Source: Scedosporium boydii
Lineage: Eukaryota > Ascomycota > Sordariomycetes > Microascales > Microascaceae
Direction: 5' to 3'
Length of the DNA: 64,000 nucleotides
Assembly: GCA_002221725.1 (NCBI GenBank)
Contig: NJFT01000011.1
Coordinates: 1-64,000, forward strand
Shown: piece by piece, positions 25,409 to 39,000 of the stretch
Numbering within the stretch: the first letter of the stretch is position 1
Layout of the letters: the number at the start of each line of letters is the position of its first letter
Position numbers and translations under genes: made by a program
The notes under the pieces: model-generated
What the model was told of the DNA's origin: nothing
Seen by the model: only the letters and a program-made list of their open reading frames with translations
Database searches by the model: none

Positions 25409-26388
25409 GGCTTCGTTTAGTTTGTAGTTTTTTCCTCGTCCCTCTTTTTCTCTTCTATCGTGACATCGGAAAAAATCTAGGAGCTGGGGAAGGAATGCTC
25501 GCTTTCGAAATGAAGATCGTCACAGAGTGAGCGCACGCGGCGGTCTAGTGGTTAAAGCACAGTTGAGACTTTCTTTTCTATTGTTATCAATCGCATCATG
25601 TCACACCCGTTGAGTCGGCATGACGGTGTATGTCGGGGCGCGCAGGACCGAAGACATGTGCCGGTCGAGGGTCGGGGGTTGTTTTTGGTGGAGGGTTTTG
25701 GTTTCGAGTATCGGAGCAATTGATCGTCGCTTCGAGGTTGAGGTTAGACGGAGGATGTCGGGGCTTATCAATCAGCTTATCTGGACAATAGGCTTGGGAC
25801 AATGGCACCTTGACGGTGGAAACGTCAGCAATGTTAAAGGCCCGAGCCGGAGTTAGACCGGAGCTGAAACCTCTCCGATTATATAATCTCCAGTATTTGG
25901 ACAAAAGACCAGTGATCGAGGACGAGAACAACGAGCGAATGCATGTTTCCTTCTCAAGAGAAATCGGTTTTCTTATATTTCTTATATTTCATATAATCAT
26001 AAAGTAATGATGACTATACCCCTAAGTGCAACTGAGAACATTGAAGTAGTCACAATCATGAGAAGGACTTGTAGCCTAAGCAGAAGGGCTACGACGCTGT
26101 AGAACACCAAACATCTACAATATCATGGGCTTCGTTACTATTGGAAGGTCAGCCTATCAAGACTATGTGTTGTCGCTTGTAGCACCTGCGTTCGATTAGT
26201 TCATGGCCGAGAGAGAAACAATCAAGTCTTTTACAGTAGCCGTCTAACTCCAACCTCCAAACAACCTAAAGTAAAGAAACAAAGGAATCAACTCCTCATA
26301 TCTGCCCAGCCCATTCCCTCCCAATCAAAAAAAGACCAGCCACATTTACCCCTTCTCTAAATGAAACAACAGCCCATTCTCATCGTTT
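25409..26388. other. Transporter upstream region and ARP8 3' region
   Basis: No gene is seen. An A-box-like string, GGTCTAGTGGTTAAAGC, lies near 25540 with no matching B box. The region 25930-26260 is AT-rich. The part next to 26388 is likely ARP8 3' untranslated region. Confidence 0.5.
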
Positions 26389-28876
26389 CTACCAAGACCA
26401 CAACACCTTATGATGAATAGCCCTGGCCCCCAACCTCTCATACTCCAACGGCACAATCCACGAATCATTCGTCGACAGCTTCGCAAAAACGCTCGCCCCC
26501 TTCCACACGACAACTTGCTCGTCCATATCCCTCGCGCTCCTGCTCACCAGGATCCGATCATACAAATCGGGTCTCCTCGCTTTCAGCTTCTCCTCCAGCA
26601 CGTTGGTGAACTGCGGGATCTTGGCCCCGCCTCCGATCACCATGATGCTGCCCAACAGGTCTCGCAGCTTCTTCTCGTCGCCGCGCGCCGCGTTCTGGAT
26701 GGAAGTGAGGACGGCGACGTCGAGCGGCGCTATGGGGAGCACGGAGTCGCGCTCGTCGGCTACGTCGCTGGCGCTACGTGTGGCGTGCTCGACGAACGAG
26801 GAGGACGCACCATGCGCCGACTGTGTCTGACCTCCGCTAGGGTTGGGCGTGCCGCCGCCTCGCGCTTGCGTGCTCGGCGCGGGGCTGTCGGCGGTGCCGT
26901 CCTTTCCGAAGACGAAGGGTGGGGGCACGGGGGTGCTCGTGCCGTCAGGTGCGGGCGACGGCGCGCTGGATGTGATCGGCGTGCCAGTTAAGGCGGCGTC
27001 GACTCGCGACAAAAAGTTGAACGGGTGCGGCTTCTCCTTGACGGGTGTGGAGACGTCGTTCGATAGCTGAGGGATGCCGTTAGAGATGAGAGACGGCTTG
27101 ACGAGCGCTAGGATGGCGAGCTGAGCTTGAGAAGTAGGGTCGTCGGGGATGTCGACATCGTATGCGTTATATGACCGATCGATCAGCTTCCTCCGGCCCC
27201 TCAGCTTCGTGCTATTATCGAAAATCGTAGGATCGTAGACGCCCATGGGCGCGAGGATGACCTCGTCGTACGTCTTGAACTGATACTTCCGCGTGGGCTG
27301 GTTAGGCGCCCTCACGTGGAACTGGTAGAGCTGCACGGACACGTCCGCCTGCGACATGGTGCAGTGCTTAATCTTGAGCTCCTCGGCCAGTAAAAAGTCG
27401 TACCTCCGCCGCAAGTTAATCTCGTCGTAAGGGAAATTGTCGTAGAGCATCATCTTGACGAACGTCTCCGTGATGTCGTAGCCGCCGTACTTGAGGTTCA
27501 CCCGAGAGTCCTCGAGGACGAGCCCGTCCTCTACGCAGGTGATCGACGTCTTTTGCGCCCCGACGTCGACCACGCAAGCTTGCGTGTAGCCCGCTCCAAA
27601 CGTGGCAGCCATACTTTCCTGGATGAAGCAGACCCTGCTGAACTCGAACCAGGTCATGCAGGACCGGAGGATGCTCTCAACGTACTTCTTGTCGTATAGG
27701 TCGGGGATTACGAAGACGCAGCTATACTGCTTCCACGTGCTGTTCTTGGTCAGACCGAGCTCCTGCCGAATCGCCTTATCCAACAACGTCTCGAAATCAT
27801 CATAAAGATGCTCCGCCGTGCCGTAATCATCTTCGTTTAACCACCCGTGCTGGATCGGCCACCAAAGCTTGAACTTCGGGTCCGAATCATCAGGGATCCT
27901 CTCGGCCTGGTGCCCGATAAAACACGACGCCGGCGACTCGGGGTCCTCCAGCGCGCCAATGTCCGTCCACTCAATCTGCAGCGGGTCGTTGTGCTGGGGT
28001 ATCTCCTCGGGCTCGGTGCGGCGGTTATAGTTCAGCACCATTTCCTTCGAGTTGGGCAGCACCTTGCGCTTGTTCGCGCGCATCTCCACCTTCAGATCGT
28101 TACTCTGCTTCTGGAACTTCTTGGCCCACTCTTCGCCGTACTGCTGGTCGGGCGTCTTGGCCTCGAATTGCCGCCTGGGCAACGCCTCGTACATTTCCGA
28201 CTCTGTCTGCGGAAACTTGGTCGCCAGCGTCATCGGGATCGTCTTGGGGAGCGCGTCGCTCGCGAATCCGATACGCAGGTTCTGGCTGCCTGGGTGGATC
28301 ACGATGACTTTGGATGGGTCGGTCGTCGTGTCTGCGGCGGGCGCTGCGGCGTCTTCGCCTTGAAGATCGGCTATGGGGAGGGGAACTTCGCTGTTGGCGG
28401 CCTTGGCGGCGAGGGCGCGATCTCTTTCCTTTGCATTTTGTATCATCCGGTCGCGGGTGGCGTCGGATTGGAGTCTGAGGGCCAGGATCTGGTCATCGCG
28501 CTTCATATAATCACTGTGACGAAAAACACGTTAGGAATGGCGCCGAATGGGAATGGGAACGGGATGTAATATGTCGGAGATAGTATCAAGGGCTAATCGT
28601 CGCGCATACGTGTAGTAGTTCTTCTGGTTGATGGGCGTGACATCAGGCCAACTCGTCTGCTTCATCCCATTGTCCGTCCTCTCGAGACCTAAAAAAGAAT
28701 GTACGTGTCAGTATATCTTCATCCGAAGAGTGGGAAAAAGCCATCGTCTCTAGTTCTGTTTCTTGCTCTTGCTCTTGCCAGCACACGGCTGCGAAAAAGC
28801 CTCGCCGCTGCTATCGATTTGGGGATAGATACATACCTTCCCGAAGGAGGACTCGCTCGCTAACCTTGCCCACCAT
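26389..28876 (-). CDS. ARP8: Actin-related protein ARP8, INO80 complex
   Basis: Three minus-strand exons (28876-28837, 28688-28610, 28513-26389) join into 747 residues. ARP8 is a nuclear actin-fold subunit of the INO80 chromatin remodeller. With Arp4 and actin it forms the module that binds the HSA region and extranucleosomal DNA. The first actin-fold motif 'VIVIHPGSQNLRIGFASD' is near residue 110, 'ACVVDVGAQKTSITCVEDG' follows in mid-protein, and 'IMVIGGGAKIP' is near residue 661. The protein ends 'HHKVLWSW', typical of fungal ARP8. A low-complexity Pro/Ser/Thr insert of about 80 residues (roughly 545-625) interrupts subdomain 3/4, as insertions do in this family. The 13-codon first exon begins 'MVGKVSERVLL'. 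No defects are seen. Confidence 0.96.
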
Positions 28877-29695
28877 CCTTGCGTTGGGTCGGTGTGATGA
28901 ATTTTGATAGATTATGCGGTCATTGAAATGGAGTGTGTTTTGAAGGTTCTGGGGTTGGAGGAAGAAAGGGAAGATCCTGCGATGGGAAGAAAAATTCCGT
29001 GGTTAGCTCCCTGGCCTTGTTTGACCACAAACCTCGAGGCTGGCAGATGTTTCCATCAGTGCAACCACAGTAAACTCCGACAAGATTGAACCACCGCGAG
29101 CGTTGCTTGCAGATGATCCATTGAAACGGAAGCGCTAAACCGCATTCAGAATAGACAGACAGTTTTTTACCATTGTCACTTGTCAACGGCTGTATTTCCT
29201 CGGGCAAGTGCCAGCCGCGCTCATCTCCAGCCCATGCTGTATTATTCGCCTGCCTTTGACATTCACAGCCTCAACAAACAGATCGATTGATGCAACATCG
29301 CCCGACATCATTGTATAAGACGGGAAAACAGTCAACCCGCAACTTCACAAAAACACGTCTTTTGAGAAAGAAAGACCCATTCCGGTTACAGCCACATCAT
29401 TCCTTCCAAAAGATTACTCACTCGGAAAGCATTCCTCGCCTTGTTCCCGGAGTATGGTTCAGCCTAGTATATAAGGCCTTCTTAGACCAGCTGGCACATT
29501 CTAGGCTCCGATCTTCTTACCTCGCCAACTGTTACAAGTATTGCAAACGCAAAGTTGGCAAGGCTAAGGGCCAAACCACACATCGACTTTCTACATAAAA
29601 TCTTGTTTTCAAAAGAGAACATCATCCTTCTTCCTGCGCAAGGCGTCCCACAAGCAGTCCAGCCGAAGAGAGAAGACATTCACGAACACATCAGG
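28877..29695. promoter_or_regulatory. Divergent intergenic region between ARP8 and the proline-rich gene
   Basis: Eight hundred bases separate two divergent starts, so the region should carry both promoters. A TATATAA-like sequence lies near 29470 on the plus strand. The frame of the proline-rich protein stays open back to about 29555 but has no ATG before 29696. Confidence 0.5.
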
Positions 29696-30469
29696 ATGCC
29701 TCCTATTCCCATCTACACATCAAGCCCCGTCAACGCCTACAAGGCCGAGGGGATAACTCCCAAAACAGACGCCGCACAGCCGGCTGCCTCACCTTACGTA
29801 CCCGCCACCACAACCCAAGCACCACCTCCTACCAGCACATCATCATACCCAGCACCACAACCAGGAGCGAGGCCACCCCCGCCAACTGCAGCAGTCACCC
29901 CAACACCTACTCAGAAGACAACAGAATACACGCCAGCCATCACAACAGCTGCAGCGGCCGGGTCTAACAACAGCCCTCCACCGCCGCAACCTGGTGCTGT
30001 TCCAGTTCCCCCCGGGAGGACATCTACGCTTCCACCACCACCCAAGGCTGGAGAATCAAGAAACTTAAGTCCTGGGGAGCCGCTCATGACTTCAATGCCA
30101 CCACAGATGGCCATTCCTCCACCAACGCAGTCTTACGCAGCGCAAGGCGGATCGTCGACGACGACAGCTACCTTTCCACAGGGTCCAGGCCCAACTAGTC
30201 TGGATGGCAGTCCGGCAAGCAACCGGGCCAATCAATATCAGAACCAAGGGTATTACCAACAATTAGGGTTCAACGCTCCCGGCCCATCCGCCCAGACAGC
30301 CCCTTACAACACCGGCCCCTATAGCGCGGGTGGGCAGGGAATGGCGAGAACCGGGGATGGCGAGGAAGATCAGGGCATGTGGGACGCGGCGAAGAAATGG
30401 GCGCAGGCGGCTGGGGGCCGGCTAGCGGAGGCAGAGGATGAGGTCTGGAAGCGACTCAATAAGGGCTAG
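29696..30469 (+). CDS. Proline-rich fungal protein of unknown function
   Basis: A single exon of 257 residues begins 'MPPIPIYTSSPVNAYKAEGI', an opening I associate with a conserved family of Pezizomycotina hypothetical proteins. The middle (about residues 30-200) is disordered and rich in Pro, Thr, Ala and Gln, with motifs such as 'PQPGAVPVPPGR' and 'LPPPPKAGES'. The last 30 residues form an amphipathic, charged helix ('MWDAAKKWAQAAGGRLAEAE') and end 'VWKRLNKG'. There is no signal peptide or membrane segment. The start at 29696 is the first ATG in frame. The gene is divergent from ARP8. Function is unknown, and the conserved ends with a variable middle suggest a scaffold or adaptor, which is only a guess. 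Confidence 0.75.
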   Translation: MPPIPIYTSSPVNAYKAEGITPKTDAAQPAASPYVPATTTQAPPPTSTSSYPAPQPGARPPPPTAAVTPTPTQKTTEYTPAITTAAAAGSNNSPPPPQPGAVPVPPGRTSTLPPPPKAGESRNLSPGEPLMTSMPPQMAIPPPTQSYAAQGGSSTTTATFPQGPGPTSLDGSPASNRANQYQNQGYYQQLGFNAPGPSAQTAPYNTGPYSAGGQGMARTGDGEEDQGMWDAAKKWAQAAGGRLAEAEDEVWKRLNKG

Positions 30470-33400
30470 GTGTAGATGGGGAACGTCATTGGCCCTCTAG
30501 GTAGCCCCTCAACGCAGTGTCGGTTCTGAGCTCACGGCGGCAGCTTGGAGAATGAGGGTATGGACGAGAGACGGTCTTGGTGTGGGGTGTCTGTAGGAGG
30601 GGAAAGAGAAAGGGAGAACCATCACGACATCACTGGGATAGCAGCTAGCGTTTGGTTTTTCCCCCCTCCCTTGGAACTATGTGGAAACACCGGCTCCATC
30701 ACTGCCCTGCTAAAGACCTGTCAAACTGTGCTCCACCACACTCTCTCGATCTCTCTCCCCCAATTAGAACCGGAGGGGACCACAGGGCTGGATTCATCCG
30801 TGAATTCTTTCCGGGAAAGAAACTTTTTTGCTAGGTCCAGTAGCGCTTTTCCCACCCTGTTCATCCGGATAGTACAGCTCATGATTTGCTAGAAGAAAGA
30901 GATCTATCGTCGCGCTCTCTATCCATCTCTCCCCACCCTTGGTGCCATTGTTTCTCTCCACCGCGTGACGCGCTGGAGCTTGACCCAAGAAAAAGTTCCA
31001 TGTGTATTAGTCTCAAGGTGAACGAAACTGACCGAGATCGCCGAAGATCACCGGGCCCGGTGAAAGAAAGTCGGAAATAAATAACAATAATAATAAAGGG
31101 GAAAAGAAAAAAACCATCTCGCCACTTAACGAGAAGAGTATACCGGACGTTCCAAACAAAAGAGGACACCCTCTGTTAACGCGCCAGGATATCTCTACTA
31201 TACCACTGTTCCTCAACTCCATGAGCCGAGGCCAAGCAGGGATTGGAATTGCTCAACCATTCACGGGAGTAGGACTTCCTTGCAAACTGACGCTATAATA
31301 GTCCAGTGATAAAAAACCACTTAACGCGTCACGAAGAGTTTGGTCCGGCGAGTCAGTTGCGCGCCCCTCCCACCCAAACCAACGTGTGCTTTTCCCAGAA
31401 AGGACTTCCCGATAGCGGCACGGATCCCAAAGGCCCAGCCAACACGAGGGGAGAGGGGGGGCAAGAGGATGGGTAGTGTACTAGCTGGACTTCCCTTCTC
31501 CCTTTGTCCCTTGCCCGAGTTACCCGCTTAATCCTGGCCCTCTTCCCCGGGATGGCTTAGCCAGGCCAGGCCATTCTCTGTTTCTTCGGCACTGTTTAAA
31601 CAGAGAACAGCACAAGGGCTCTTTGTTAAGGGCTTCCTTGAACACCCCCGCCCTTCTACCCATGTAAGTTTTTGCTGCTATTTTTTGTCCCTCCCCTGTC
31701 TCTTCTCGAAGACGCCGTCGGGAAAACTACTACGCCTGGCTAGTTCAAGGCACTTATACTGGGACACAGACCCGGACGCAAGGGTTTGCGGGCCAAGCCT
31801 GATCCAAAAGCAGAACCTCGGCCTGTATTTTTTTCCTTGCCTCTCTTCCATTAGTGGAGATGGACCCAACAAAAAAAGACATGTCTGCCAGCAAATAGCT
31901 GAGCTTGGTCTTAATATATCGTGCCGTGGGAACTGAGTTCAGCGAGGAGGAGGGGGGGCGTCTTCTAACAGGTGTGGGCCAAAAGGTCACGCCAGGGACA
32001 GACTGTCTCTCTCTTGCGTGTGCGTGTCGCCCTTTTCGTTCCTCTCTGACTCTCGACTCGTCCTCGGCGACGCGCCACCAAGTGGGGGAGGGGGAGGGGG
32101 GAAAGGAAGGAACAGGGGCGAGTCATCGTTCTGGAGAACGGTGATCATAAGAGCCGAGATATAGCCCTCGATGGAGACTTACAGAGTAGCACGAGACGGG
32201 GGGGTATAAAGCCGGGCGCAGGGCTAGCTCGAATCACACAGATCTCACTAGGTTCGGTAGGTATTTCCTTCTTGATCGGAAGAGCGCAAAAGTAACGAGG
32301 TACTCGCTGAATCGTTCAATCAGTCCATGGAGATATTTTGGTTGAAGCAGGCCGGGGGGGTGGGTTGGTTGAGGTTTGGAATAGCTTAGGTCAGAGAGAG
32401 GAGCTGGGAAGTTGGGAAGGAGAAGGAAAACGCCCCAATTTCCCAAAAGGGTCGAGTTTGTTATGCGTATTTATACACGCCCCCTTCGTTGCCTTCGTTG
32501 CCTTCGTTGCCTTCGTTGCCAGCAGGGCACGGCGAGGTAGGGATATTAATTGCGAGCATTCAAATTTTTCAATTTTCTTTCCCATTAAAATTGGACACGG
32601 ACAATGTCCTTGATAAAGAGGGAGACCCACAGAAGGGTCCATCGAACAATTCCACGGAAAGCGACTGTGATGCTCGGTATCGAGCGTAAATTAATTGGCC
32701 TCGCTTCGGTGGCCTGGTGATATTGCTTCTGTCGCAAAGGGTCGTACTTCGTATGCCGTAAATAGATGACGAGAGTTGACTTTCGAGTACGCAGTATACT
32801 CTAACGATTATACCGGCTGCGCGATCCCTTGCTTTCCTTACTTTCCTCTTTTTCTCCATTTTTACCTGTTTTTCTTTTTACACTGGCATACCTCAACCCG
32901 TGTAGACTACGCGTTGTTCCCTCTCTCTCTCCCCATCGCCACAGACCAGGCTCCTGAAGAAGTGAAGAGCTCTCTGTATTAGTAGGAGTGCAGATTTGCC
33001 AAGGAAGACAGGGCGCATCTCCCATCTCGGCCCTTTCCCCTCATTTTCTCCATAGCTTTTATTAACGGAAATGCAAACCGCAAACGCGAACTATATAATA
33101 CTACTTACACCGCGCATCGGCGAGGCCGGGAAACCTCTACACTTACAGGGTTCCAGCGTAGCAGTCGGGAATGAAATTCCCCTCGAAGATGGTAACTGTT
33201 CATGGGAAAATCCAAGGAAAACTCTAAAGGGATAAGTGATGTCGCAGTCGCATGGATGGCACAGGGAGAACAGTCAAAGATGGGAGAAAATGGCCCAGGT
33301 CCCGCAGCTTGAATTTGGTGTCCTTTTTTGCGTATTGCGCAGGGACAGTTATTAGGCCAAGTGGAACCTCCCTTGGGGGTCGAAAATCATTGGGAAAAAA

Positions 33401-36000
33401 GATTCGAGATCCAAGATCAGACGGGACTTGCGAAGGCGAAGTAGGAGATAGATAGATTCAACAAGATTCGCGTGATTACTTCGTCCCGCACCTCGCGTGT
33501 TGGACGTCCACTATAAACTCGGTCTTCGATTGGACTTTTTTTCTATTTATTTTTTTTTTTCTTTTGAATTACCCATCTCGCTTCCTGACCCAGAGTGGTG
33601 GGATGAACCGAGATTGGACTTGGATTAATTGGCCTTCTCTTGTTGTTGGCAATTCGCAGCGAAGAAACGGACTCTTACTGGGATTCCCGAGATGTAGTTA
33701 ATGCAGGTACCAAAGGATGGCCTCATGCCCGTTTCCTTGTTCTTCCTTTTACCTCCCTGTTCCTGGATCAGTTCGCTGCCTGTATCCAGTGCTTCGTCCA
33801 TCCATGTCCTTGATAGTTTGAAGTACCGAGGTACAAGGCAGGACTTCGAGATAAAAATAAAAGAAAAAAAAGTGCCATCTACGCTCCACTTACACAGGCC
33901 CACCAACAGCATCGAAGCAGAGGCTTTCATCCTTGCAAGTGATGTAAAATGTAAAAAGAAATCTAACGAAAAAAGAAGGACTCTGAAAGTCAATAAAATA
34001 CAAATAAATTGGTCAGCGAAACCAGCGCTTGCTGAGACAAACTGTGCCGTGATGAGAAAGACGTCCACTGCGTCTTCTCATGATAGAAGAACACAAATCG
34101 ACCTTGTCAGCTTAACGCGGGGCGAGATTGTTCTCCCCTGATTCCAGTCCACCACACACACACGCCCCGACTCTGCTCTGCATTCTGCCTGTGATAGTGA
34201 GGATGACCCAACCGCCCGGCCATTAGCCTGACATCAATCCTCCATGTGATTGACCGCGGAGACCGTCTCTTCGCTCGCAAACTTGGTGCGTTAGCTGGCC
34301 CATCTCCAGGCTAATGCAGGGTTTCTCCGAGCTTAAAAGTCAAGTCTTATACCTCCCTTACATCTACTGTAAGCGTCCTCTAAAAAAATGAACGCGCAAC
34401 ACTTACAATGCTAAGAACTAGTTGTTATAAGTCAAGTTTGATATATATATATCAGTGCCTCATAGGCGCCGACACTTACATCCGCGTACCCCAGGACCAA
34501 ACCAGCTAAGAATGTCCGCGATGGGCGAAGGCGGTAACAAAAGGAGAGAGAAGCCCGTTAACATGACGCAACCCCGAACACGAGTCACTCGTCGGGCGAC
34601 GAGACTACTACACATCTGATACAGCGGCGCAAAGTTGTTTTCTGTATAATACATTCGTCACCAGCACGTAAGGAACGGACCCTCTCTCTCTTCTTTCGGA
34701 GCTGAAGCTTCAAAGCTGCATGTTGCTACTTTCTCTTCACGTGGACAAACGATGTATATCCGATGGTTGGTCAGCCCAGGACCAGGCGCTAGTCAACGCA
34801 ATGCCGCTCGACTGACTCGGTGACCTCTCGGTGTTCCAAGCGGATACGTCGGCCTCGTCCCGTTGGAGAGAGGCCTCTCTGACTTACATGGTTCCATCAG
34901 GCGCCCTCTTTCGATGTCGAGGTGCAGGACCTAGTGACATCTCGCCATGGATATCTCAAAGATCCCTCGGCTGTGTCATGGCCCCTCTTACCTTGAGGGA
35001 GCTGCGGCGGAATATCGTAAGGCTATGCTCGAAGAAAAGCCGCCAACCCTTTGCATGCTTTAACTGTTAGCTGCAGCCCATCAAAAAAGGTGACGAGTGC
35101 ACTGACACCCGTGCCATCCCAACGAGGCTGCGCCCGGAAAGATAGGGTCTTTCATATTGTCAAGGACCACTGATGATCCCATCCATCATGATTTGTCTCG
35201 AAGGACGGAGGGGAAAATCATTCTATCACTAACATCTTTTACGCAATCACCAACGATTCAAACACGGGGAGGCGCAGCAAGCTTTACCGCCTCTCTATGT
35301 TGGGAAAGAAAAACCGGAGTGACGAAAGGGAAAGAAAAAAAGCCAAGTAGATCCCCATCGGGACGAAACAAGCATCGCCACGGCGGGTCCCCCCATCTTG
35401 AGATGGGATGCGCGGGAGGACCTTGGAGCGGATCTCTCGGGGTCCCTTTTCTAAGCTGTGGCAGGATCAATCATTGAGAGTGGCCCGAGGTCGAAAGAGC
35501 TCTGGGCCGCAGTACATGCAGAATCTACCACGAAGCCTATGACGAATGGTTTCCGTCTCCCTCCTTCCAGCACAGCTACCTGTGTGTCCATGAATAGGAA
35601 AAGGGAAAAAAAAAGGCAGCAAGGGGTCGCCTAGCACAGCCGCCCTTGCAAGGATCTAAATCGCCTTTTGTATCTCCTCCTCGGGCGGAGAAGAAAAAGA
35701 AGGCCAAGTCTACGCGAGCTTCCACACCGCTGGATGTGTGACCAAAGGGAATAAATGTTCCTCGGGGCAAGGTACCGAACGTACGTATAAAAGACAACAT
35801 GAGCAAATCGTGAATAAGCAGCCGATCTACAAGCCTCGAGGCGTCAAGTGGTTCGACCTGTTACTTGGATCACCGATCCGTGGTATCACCTCTCCACGCC
35901 CCCTCCTCTCGTCCCTAGGCCAAAAGAGAAGAGGGAAACTGTAGAATTGGTGGGAGGAGCAAGACGGGACCCCTGTGCGGGCCGCTCGCTTCGTCGGGGG
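30470..36000. other. Gene-poor block, left part
   Basis: I can support no coding region. Open frames are short and lack motifs. Visible landmarks are a strong TATA-like GGTATAAAGCC near 32202-32212, a 9-base tandem repeat at 32485-32520, GTAC-rich short palindromes at 32744-32754 and 33826-33840, and a TATAAAA near 35786. Confidence 0.55.
32485..32520. repeat. Tandem repeat, four exact copies of TTCGTTGCC
   Basis: The 9-base unit TTCGTTGCC occurs four times without interruption. The repeat lies in non-coding DNA, about 280 bases downstream of a TATA-like element. Confidence 0.95.
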
Positions 36001-39000
36001 ACCTTCGGGGAATGGAGCGCTCAAGATCGAAAATATGAGCGTATTTACGCACAGGTGGATTCTGAACTTGAATTCCGTGAGTCTCCATCCACTTATCCAC
36101 CGGATGCCACGAGATTTTTATGAACGATGTTGAACTCAAGGCCTCGCGATATCAGATCCCCTCGTGACGGTCATCCAAATCAATTAACGGGGACGTCCCA
36201 AGTTGTCTTGGCTCGACGTCTCACAACGTGGGGTACAGCCAGGTACGTACCTTTTGTTAAGCCCTACGTGTTATGCGATTGGCCAGACGGCACAAAAAAC
36301 GGACGCACTCCATGCAATTGTGCTCGACATGCCCCACATCCAACTCCAATCAATCAATCAAGACCCCAACCATCAGGAACATTGAAAAAAGCTCCCGTTT
36401 TTGCTGTCCCCTGCCAACGTTACGTGTGTTACAGATCTGAGACGTCAACACCCCTGCAATTACCCCTCCAGACCTTATCCCGAACGACTCCAAAAATCCT
36501 CCCAGGTACCGAGGGAAGTACGAAGTACCCCTCCTTCCCTTCTCCCCCCCTTGCGTCCGTCTTATCCCACAGCGCAAAAAGAAGATGGTGGGCTGGTTTT
36601 GGATTGAGGCTCATCCATCCCTCTCGTGCGACGCGCCCTCTTTCCCCCAATCCTGCACGTCGGACAGCAAGACGCTAATGCAGTGCGCCGTGTGGTGCGA
36701 AATTTCCTTTTTTCCCCTCAGTGGCTGTTTTTTTAGCGTTGGCTTTTCTTTTTTTAACGCTAGGAACACGCGGATTCCGAAGAGGAAAAGAGTTTCAATG
36801 GTTGAAGGAAGACGCCTAAAATTGTGAGATGACAGGCGGATTGGATTATCAACACTCACTCTAACCCTTCGGCTGGGCCTAGCCAGCTCTTTGTGCCGGC
36901 AATCCCAACAGGCCGAGCGTGTTAATAGGGCGCCTCTTGAGGTACAATTGTACATGTCAAGTCGTTAGCTTCAAACTCAAACTCGATGTGGGACGCTAAA
37001 ATACTAGCAGCACCATTGATACAGAGGACCTTGTAAAACCACCACCTCTACTCATTCCGTCTCACGGTATTTCTTCATCCAGCGGAGGACTGACTCCCCG
37101 GCAACTTTTTTACCTATTCCTTCGTAGTCCATGGTCGGAAGCCGGTCTTGGGTTGATTAGCGAGACTTGGTTTTCGTACGCACTAAATCCACGGAATTGT
37201 TCGGCTCTCCCCTTCTCGGTAGGATCGGGTCGGACGAGAGCAGTCCACGTCTCTCCATTCCGTTCCTCCACGATAACCGGGGGGTGAACCTTTTCGCGCG
37301 TGAGAGACAAGAGGGGAAAAAAAAGATAGGACGGCATCAAAATTTAATACACCACCTCGGCCAATTCTAGACAAAATCGCCTGGTCAACAGTCCAGTCCA
37401 CGTCGCAAAGTTGCGCCTCGCTCTCTAAATCTCTGCTGATATCGTACCTCGCTGATAGAGGGGGAACTGTGTTGTCGCGAAGCCCTGCCTGGTGACCATC
37501 TATTTGGTTCCATCCCCCTGCTATGAAACAACTCTTGCACCCCGTCTACGTCGCGCTACCCAGTAAAAACCTCCGGATTTGGCTAGTTATCGATCACTGG
37601 GACAAATGGCGCCGAGCCCAGCCACAGGACAGGTCTTATTTCATTCGTGAAAATAGAACAGAGACAGAAGAAGAAGAAAAAATGAAAGGCACCAGACTGC
37701 TCGACTCGAACCAGCTGTTTCTAGAATTAGAAGGACTGGAGTGGAACATTAATTGACCCTTTGTCGCACGAAGGGAATGCGAGGCGTAGGTATTGGCCCA
37801 CGTCGACTGTGAAATATTTTGAATCAGTGGTAAGAGAGGTAGCATTGCATACTGCTTCAATTCACCCGTACCAGCCTACCCTTCGACATCGTGACTGGTC
37901 AGCGCAGAATTCAGTCTATGTGTGGTGTCGTATATACAACGCCACCCGCTAGACATTAACCCAGATAATATGTGCAAGACTTAGCTCTTTGGGAGAAGGC
38001 ACTAGAGGGGCGATGAGGGCTGCTGCACTGTACTCAGTGGGCGGACCGATGTACGGTTCGTCTCTCTTGACTCTCCATAACAAGCAAAACGGGAAACAAG
38101 ATGGGAAGGCAAAGAGGAAGAAAAATGAAGTTGGTTCCAGGATCCCATTGCTAAACACGATCGCTCGTGATCCGCATGTCTCTTGACGCCTGCTCGATGG
38201 TTTTCCCCTCGTTACCGCAATATATCTTGGGCCGTGCCGCTCTTCTCTTTTGTTTTTTGTCTCTCTTCCTCCTTGATCTTGATCTTACTCATGAAATATA
38301 AACTCTTTGAAGATTAACCTTGCAGGATGTCAGTCCGCCGAGTGGTATGTTGTGTCATAGTCTCGACTTGTGACGTCCGTGTGTCCCTCCAACTGGGGCA
38401 CACTGACGGGTGGCTGCGACCAAGATTTCCGTCTTCTTGGGATTTTGATACCTCGCCCCCGTCCGAGCAGAAGAGGGAGCACACAAAGTTCCTCCAAGTT
38501 TATTTTTTTTTTGAACCATGTTCAAAGGTAGATCTCACTTGCTGCGCCCCGATTCGATCGCTGTTGGAGCTCAACAAGGTAAGAATCTTTCGGACACCAG
38601 ACAAAGGCTCGTTCCCGAGAGGCTATGGCGCGCCGCGTTTCTCGAGGATCTATCCCACTCATTCTCCGGTCACGCACGTACGAGATGGAAGGCGGAGCTT
38701 TTCCCTGCCCATTGTTGTGTCGTTGTGTGAGTTGTGAGTTGTGTGAGCTGTGGAGAATGTGGTATTTTACTTCTCGGGAGCCGAAGGGAACACTTGCACG
38801 AAGAATACGCTCATTTGCCGGGAAGAGTATTAAGGGTTGACCACTGACACGGAGGGACCCGCCTCGCTAACTTTACCCTGCCCAGCCAAACGGTATTAAC
38901 TCGGTAAACCAAGGGTCAAGAATGGGGCCTGGCAGTTCCAGTGCCTGGCGCTAAACCCCGAAGACAACCAAAGTGAAAAGCGGGCAGCCACAGCGGCCCT

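Noticed and set aside
25535..25610. tRNA-like A-box string GGTCTAGTGGTTAAAGC
   Set aside because: No B box or matching acceptor and T stems follow within 100 bases.
29555..29695. N-terminal extension of the proline-rich protein
   Set aside because: It needs a TTG start; the first ATG at 29696 matches the expected family opening.
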